Below the pieces are notes generated by a model that ran no database searches, had not been told where the DNA came from, and saw nothing but the letters and a program-made list of their open reading frames with translations. The translations under genes and the position numbers were made by a program. This document shows, piece by piece, positions 22,131 to 25,608 of a stretch of 25,608 nucleotides of DNA (its first letter is position 1; each line of letters starts with the position of its first letter). Source of the DNA: JAFGHJ01 sp964534175 (GTDB taxonomy: Bacteria > Hydrothermota > UBA3072); contig CAZHNS010000029.1 of assembly GCA_964534175.1 (NCBI GenBank), positions 1 to 25,608 of the forward strand, given 5' to 3'.

Positions 22131-22760
22131 ATGATATTTATCGACAAAAATATTGAAAGATTATATAGAACGATTCCAAAAAAAGTCATTGTTAAGGAGG
22201 TTCCTCATTTTTACCCGGAAAATGTAGCAGGTTGCGATGTGAGTTATAGGGGAAAAGCTAAAATTTCCTGTGTGGTTTTTAATGTTAATGAAAAGAAAGT
22301 TACCGAGGAACTCACATTTGAAAGAGAAGTCTCATGCGAATATATTCCAACTAAATTTGCTATAAGAGAAATGCCTCTTATTGGAGAAGCTATTTCATTG
22401 ATTTCTGTGCCCTTTGATTGTGTAATTGTAGATGGGCATGGTATTGCTCATCCTGATAGGGCTGGTCTTGCCTGTTTTGTGGGTGTGATTTTTGACTTAC
22501 CAACTATTGGCTGTGCCAAAAATCTTTTGGTCGGAGAATTTGAGGACATATCTCTTAAGAAAGGGAATAGGGCTGATGTTATTTATAAGGGAGAAAAAGT
22601 GGGAGAGGCTATTTGCTCTAAAAGTAATACGAAACCTATTTTTGTTTCTCCGGGCAATAAGGTGGGTTTTAGAAATGCAAGGAATATTATTTTGAATCTT
22701 GCCATAAATAGTAAGTATCCCGAACCTCTACGTCTTGCGGATATAAATAGTAAAAAGTAG
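22131..22760 (+). CDS. nfi: Endonuclease V (deoxyinosine 3'-endonuclease)
   Basis: Endonuclease V nicks DNA (or RNA) one base 3' of inosine, starting repair of deaminated adenine. The 209-residue protein has the RNase H-like core: NVAGCDVSYRG with catalytic D36, YIPTKFAIREMP with E80, VIVDGHGIAHPDRAGLA with D101, DLPTIGCAKNLLVGEF with K130, and the tail VSPGNKVGFRNARNI and YPEPLRLAD. The YxPxxxxFRE wedge motif has Ile in place of Phe. The ATG at 22131 has no clear Shine-Dalgarno and is preceded by a six-pair hairpin (CAGATT-TAA-AATCTG, 22114-22128). It lies between two degenerate GGDEF genes, possibly by chance. Confidence 0.92.
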   Translation: MIFIDKNIERLYRTIPKKVIVKEVPHFYPENVAGCDVSYRGKAKISCVVFNVNEKKVTEELTFEREVSCEYIPTKFAIREMPLIGEAISLISVPFDCVIVDGHGIAHPDRAGLACFVGVIFDLPTIGCAKNLLVGEFEDISLKKGNRADVIYKGEKVGEAICSKSNTKPIFVSPGNKVGFRNARNIILNLAINSKYPEPLRLADINSKK

Positions 22761-22779
22761 AAAAGATTAATTTAAACAC

Positions 22780-22807
22780 TTGACTCAATAAAAAAAATTT
22801 TTATAAT
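22780..22807 (+). promoter_or_regulatory. Promoter of the second GGDEF-like gene
   Basis: TTGACT (22780-22785), a 16-base spacer and a perfect TATAAT (22802-22807). The leader is about 50 bases and ends in AGGAGG five bases before the ATG at 22866. Confidence 0.65.
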
Positions 22808-22865
22808 TATAGAAACGGAAATAAAATATTTATTCAGTTATTTTAAAGATACTTAGGAGGCAAAT

Positions 22866-23435
22866 ATGGGGTATAAGGACCAGACAAAAGGGCAACTCAT
22901 AAATGAGTTGAAAGAATTAAGAGAAAGGCTTTCGGGTTTAGAGGAGACCACTGACAAATTAACAGGATTATATAACAGAGAATATTTTCTCGATCTTGCT
23001 GAATGTGAATTTATACGTTCGCGTCGTTTTCAAAGACCTTTATCAGTAATTTTGATTTCTATTAAAGATTTTGATCTGATTAAGTCTAGAAACAATGAAG
23101 AAGTTGTTAATCAGGTGATACTTGAAGTTGCAAATCGTTGTAAGTTGAGAATTAGAGACCTTGATTATTTTGGGCGTTACGATGAGGATAAATTTGTTCT
23201 TCTACTCCCTGAAGCTGATAAATCTGCGATACAGAAAATCGCCGAGAGGCTTGGTTCGTCTGTGTCAAGTTCTCCTATAAAAACAGAAAAAGAAGAATTT
23301 AACGTTAGGTTATGTGCTGGCGGAGTTGAAATAGCTGAGACTTATACCGTTCTTGAAGAATTTCTCAGTAAAGCGGAAGAAGCATTACTTTCTGCGGAAC
23401 AGGAGAGCAGCGAAAGTAATATTGTTATAAAATAA
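22866..23435 (+). CDS. Degenerate GGDEF-domain protein (paralogue), RxxD site retained
   Basis: A 189-residue paralogue of the protein at 21466, with the same coiled-coil plus GGDEF layout (LINELKELRERLSGLEE, then DKLTGLYNREYFL). The catalytic turn reads DEDKF (106-110) instead of GGDEF. The metal-binding Asp pair is also lost (LISIKDFDLIK where active enzymes have DxDxFK), so this copy cannot be a cyclase. The RxxD I-site is present as R97-DL-D100. The C-terminal signature is worn (AGGVEIAETYTV). Strong transcription and translation signals (TATAAT, AGGAGG) imply a functional gene. It is likely a c-di-GMP sensor or scaffold; the ligand has not been shown. Confidence 0.78.
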   Translation: MGYKDQTKGQLINELKELRERLSGLEETTDKLTGLYNREYFLDLAECEFIRSRRFQRPLSVILISIKDFDLIKSRNNEEVVNQVILEVANRCKLRIRDLDYFGRYDEDKFVLLLPEADKSAIQKIAERLGSSVSSSPIKTEKEEFNVRLCAGGVEIAETYTVLEEFLSKAEEALLSAEQESSESNIVIK

Positions 23436-23488
23436 TAGATTATTCATTTAAATAATAGAATTTGATTCTTTGGTTTTGAGAGGCGATT

Positions 23489-24535
23489 ATGTTCTTAAAA
23501 AAGTGTTTCCGATTTATAATTGTTTTATTTTTATTTGTTTTTGATCTATCTGCTCAGGGTCTCGATTCTTTTACCCCTAGTATCGATACTATTGTAGATT
23601 ACGGTGGATTTGAAAATGATTGTGGTTATTCGGTGGAAAAAGTTCCTGGTGGGTATATAGTTTGTGGATATACCGAGTCTTATGGCTCTGGCGGGAAAGA
23701 CGTTTATTTGATAAAAACCAATGGTTTGGATAGTATACCTCGTTGGGAAGAAACATTTGGTGGTTTTCAAAATGATTGTGCTTATTCTTTGCAAATTACA
23801 GATGATGGAGGATATGTGATTTGTGGTTATACAGAGTCGTATGGTTCAGGTGGTCAAGATGTGTATCTAATAAAAACCGATTCGTTGGGAGATACCCTAT
23901 GGACTAAAACTTTTGGTGGCTCCGAAGATGATTGTGGCTATTCTGTAGATATTACAGATGATGGAGGTTATGTTATTTGCGGTTATACGGAATCCTTTGC
24001 GATGGGTAGAAGGGATATTTATTTAATAAAGACAGATTCTTCTGGTGATTCTCTTTGGACTAAGACATTCAGTGGACAAGGAGCTGCGGAAGGGTTTTCC
24101 GTCAAACAAACCAGAGATAAAGGTTATATTTGTACAGGGCAGACAACCTTTGAGTACGGGACCTCTACTGATATTTATATTTTAAAGGCAGATTCATTAG
24201 GAGATACACTCTGGTCCCGGGCCTACGGTGGTTATTTGGGTTGGGATGGTGGTCATTCTGTAATAGAAACGAGTGATGGAGGGTATGTAATTGCAGGTGA
24301 TAGATCGTATCCTCCTGCAATGTCTAGTGGTTATTTGCTAAAAACAGATTTAGTAGGAGATACTCTGTGGAGTTTTCATGCTGGAGGAGGTTATTTGAAC
24401 TCGGTTATAGAAACAGAAAATCATGATTATGTGGTAACAGGAGGAAATTGGGCGAGTGAAGCAATATTTGCCGAGGTTGATTCTACCGGCAATCCAATAT
24501 GGTTGAATTACATTGGTGATGAATTTGCGGGGTAA
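23489..24535 (+). CDS. Secreted beta-propeller protein, N-terminal part of a frameshifted gene
   Basis: 348 residues from an ATG at 23489 (ribosome site GAGAGG) with a signal peptide ending at about residue 22 (FDLSAQ). What follows is six approximately 52-residue repeats of the form GG..nDCGYSV..T.DGGYVICGYTES, then D.YLIKTDS and GDTLWTKTF. The best-preserved units lie at about residues 90-195. Such repeats form beta-propellers and are common in exported proteins of FCB-type candidate phyla; no enzymatic motif is seen. Translation ends at a TAA at 24533 just as blade seven begins. The adjacent frame continues blade seven and a sorting domain (24513-24956). Removing one G from the run GGGG (24529-24532) restores one reading frame of about 488 residues. 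Confidence 0.8.
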   Translation: MFLKKCFRFIIVLFLFVFDLSAQGLDSFTPSIDTIVDYGGFENDCGYSVEKVPGGYIVCGYTESYGSGGKDVYLIKTNGLDSIPRWEETFGGFQNDCAYSLQITDDGGYVICGYTESYGSGGQDVYLIKTDSLGDTLWTKTFGGSEDDCGYSVDITDDGGYVICGYTESFAMGRRDIYLIKTDSSGDSLWTKTFSGQGAAEGFSVKQTRDKGYICTGQTTFEYGTSTDIYILKADSLGDTLWSRAYGGYLGWDGGHSVIETSDGGYVIAGDRSYPPAMSSGYLLKTDLVGDTLWSFHAGGGYLNSVIETENHDYVVTGGNWASEAIFAEVDSTGNPIWLNYIGDEFAG

Positions 24536-24956
24536 TTCGATTAGACAGACGACTGATGGAGGATATATTGCGGTTGGAGGTTGTATAAATTATGATGGCT
24601 ATGACTACTATGGTAATGTATTTTTGGTTAAAATCACTCTTGTTGAAGCTGGTATTCCAGAGAAAAACACAGGAGAAAAAGATATTATCTTAAGTTGTGA
24701 ATCAATCGTTTTTTCAAGTGTTGCTGAGATTGTGTATGATGTAAAAAGTGATAACACTAATGTAGAAATAGCTGTTTTTGACGCAAGTGGAGAGAGGCTA
24801 AAAACAATTTTTAGAGGAACAAGGACTGAAGGACAATATATAACAAGTTGGGATGGGACTGCTGATAATGGGCATTTGTTGCCTAGTGGAATATATTTTC
24901 TTATAGTTGTTGGAAATAGTACTTCTGATATTTTGAAATTAATTATTTTGAGATAA
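24513..24956 (+). pseudogene. C-terminal part of the frameshifted propeller gene: blade 7 plus FlgD-like sorting domain
   Basis: The continuation of the preceding gene in another frame. From about 24530 it reads NSIRQTTDGGYIAVGG..YGNVFLVKI, the seventh propeller repeat. A C-terminal domain of FlgD-Ig/type IX type follows (VEIAVFDASGERLKTIFRG, then SWDGTADNGHLLPSGIYFLIV and a KLIILR end), normally used for export and surface attachment. The ATG at 24513 lies upstream of the shift point and has no ribosome site, so independent translation is unlikely. Both halves show intact codons apart from the single-base shift, so the lesion is recent or is a sequencing/assembly error. Confidence 0.75.
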
Positions 24957-24976
24957 TGGTTTTTATAAAATTCTTT

Positions 24977-25010
24977 AACTAAATCCTAATCCCAAAATCC
25001 TAAATCCCAA
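24977..25010. repeat. Short TCCTAAATCCC-type repeat
   Basis: AAATCCTAATCCC and AAAATCCTAAATCCC stand in tandem in the gap between two convergent genes. It is low-complexity and unlike the neighbouring coding DNA; no stem-loop terminator is obvious. Confidence 0.4.
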
Positions 25011-25014
25011 TTTT

Positions 25015-25392
25015 TTATCTTGTTTTATTAATATGGTTTAGTAAGGAAGCAACAACTCGAATGAGTTCCCCTATCAGTTTCCAATCAAGGACAGAGCTCT
25101 CGACTTTTTCTAATTTTTTAATAAATCCGCCTAATTCTCTTATTCTTTGAATTGCCAAATAAAGAGTATTGTAAGGCATATCTTCGCCGGACTCTTCCCA
25201 CTCTTCAAATTCTATACGGCTGACTCTTTCTTTAAGTATGAGAGATGTTTCTTCGATTAGTTCTCCGAGTTTTTGAGGGTCTTTATTTTTGAATGCCTCT
25301 GCAGAAATGAATGCTTCCTTATAGGAGATACCATCACCCTCAAGACTTGCGAAGGCATTTTCTATAGAGCTAAAGACATCATCAATTGCCAT
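25015..25392 (-). CDS. Small all-helical protein of unknown function
   Basis: A 125-residue acidic protein without signal peptide, membrane segment or Cys/His motif. It appears entirely alpha-helical (SIENAFASLEGDGISYKEAF, KLGELIEETSLILKERVSRI, and a C-terminal KLIGELIRVVASLLNHI amphipathic helix). I do not recognise the family. The gene is likely real: its ATG has AAGGAG seven bases upstream and a near-consensus promoter (25422-25449). It converges on the frameshifted propeller gene, so no operon partner gives a clue. Confidence 0.65.
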   Translation of the reverse strand: MAIDDVFSSIENAFASLEGDGISYKEAFISAEAFKNKDPQKLGELIEETSLILKERVSRIEFEEWEESGEDMPYNTLYLAIQRIRELGGFIKKLEKVESSVLDWKLIGELIRVVASLLNHINKTR

Positions 25393-25421
25393 TTTTGCAC
25401 TCCTTTCCTTTAATTATTTAA

Positions 25422-25449
25422 ATTATAGAGAATTTTTGATTAAAGTCAA
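25422..25449 (-). promoter_or_regulatory. Promoter of the small helical protein gene
   Basis: Minus-strand TTGACT (25449-25444), a 16-base spacer and a perfect TATAAT (25427-25422), 29 bases before the ATG at 25392. Confidence 0.65.
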
Positions 25450-25553
25450 GTAAAATCTTAGAATAACAGGAAAGAAACGTATTATATGGCATTTGTTAGT
25501 GTTTGAAAGGCTTTGAGTCGGATTAGGTGTATCAAATTTGTTTAGATTTTAAA

Positions 25554-25608
25554 TGCCGGAGGGGGGATTTGAACCCCCACAGGATATTATCCCACATGGC
25601 CCTCAACC
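25554..25608 (-). tRNA. tRNA-Leu (anticodon GAG), 5' part beyond the window
   Basis: The minus strand reads ..GG-TTGAGGG-CCATG (anticodon loop with GAG, reading CUC/CUU), a long variable arm (TGGGATAATATCC), a T arm GGGGG-TTCAAAT-CCCCC and the acceptor 3' half CTCCGGC plus discriminator A. The long variable arm and anticodon mark leucine. The 5' half (acceptor, D arm) is cut off by the window end. CCA is not encoded. Confidence 0.88.

Noticed and set aside
24513..24540. Programmed ribosomal frameshifting in the propeller gene
   Set aside because: The run is only four G with no slippery heptamer or clear downstream structure; a mutation or sequencing error is simpler.

Overview
The window looks like a piece of an AT-rich Gram-negative bacterial chromosome. 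Outer-membrane beta-barrel and exported proteins with type IX-like (Por/FlgD-like) C-terminal sorting domains point to the FCB side of the tree: Bacteroidota/Ignavibacteria-like lineages or a candidate phylum such as WOR-3/Cloacimonadota/KSB1. This placement is an inference from gene style only.

Minus-strand block, 14.1 kb down to 0.1 kb. A well-formed promoter (TTGACA-17-TATTAT) precedes tRNA-Val(GAC). Behind it lie tightly packed housekeeping genes, mostly overlapping or a few bases apart: thrS, infC (AUU start), rpmI (TTG start), rplT, pheS, pheT, a 59-residue coiled-coil gene that is probably zapB-like, zapA (GTG start), rny, ymdB, folD and xseA. The block covers translation, cell division, RNA decay, folate and DNA repair. 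Beyond xseA are a FadL/PorV-like outer-membrane barrel gene and two tandem paralogous polytopic membrane-protein genes, each group with its own promoter.

Plus-strand block, 14.5-25.0 kb. First come two tandem, very different-sized arylsulfate-sulfotransferase-like (ASST) exported proteins with C-terminal sorting domains. They are flanked by GC-richer non-coding sequence containing hairpins and look like an accessory insertion. Next is panD-lipA (overlapping by one base). Then two small degenerate-GGDEF proteins, which keep the RxxD c-di-GMP site but not the catalytic GGDEF motif, flank an endonuclease V gene. Last is a seven-bladed beta-propeller secreted protein split by a one-base frameshift. 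A small helical protein gene on the minus strand and a truncated tRNA-Leu(GAG) end the window.

The most notable points are: PheT lacks the entire B2 tRNA-binding domain; FolD has lost the catalytic Lys, Gln and Asp; infC has an AUU start embedded in thrS; an overlooked ZapB-like gene; inactive GGDEF pair with retained I-sites; a frameshifted propeller gene; and several families of short dispersed intergenic repeats, one of which runs into and extends a membrane-protein gene.
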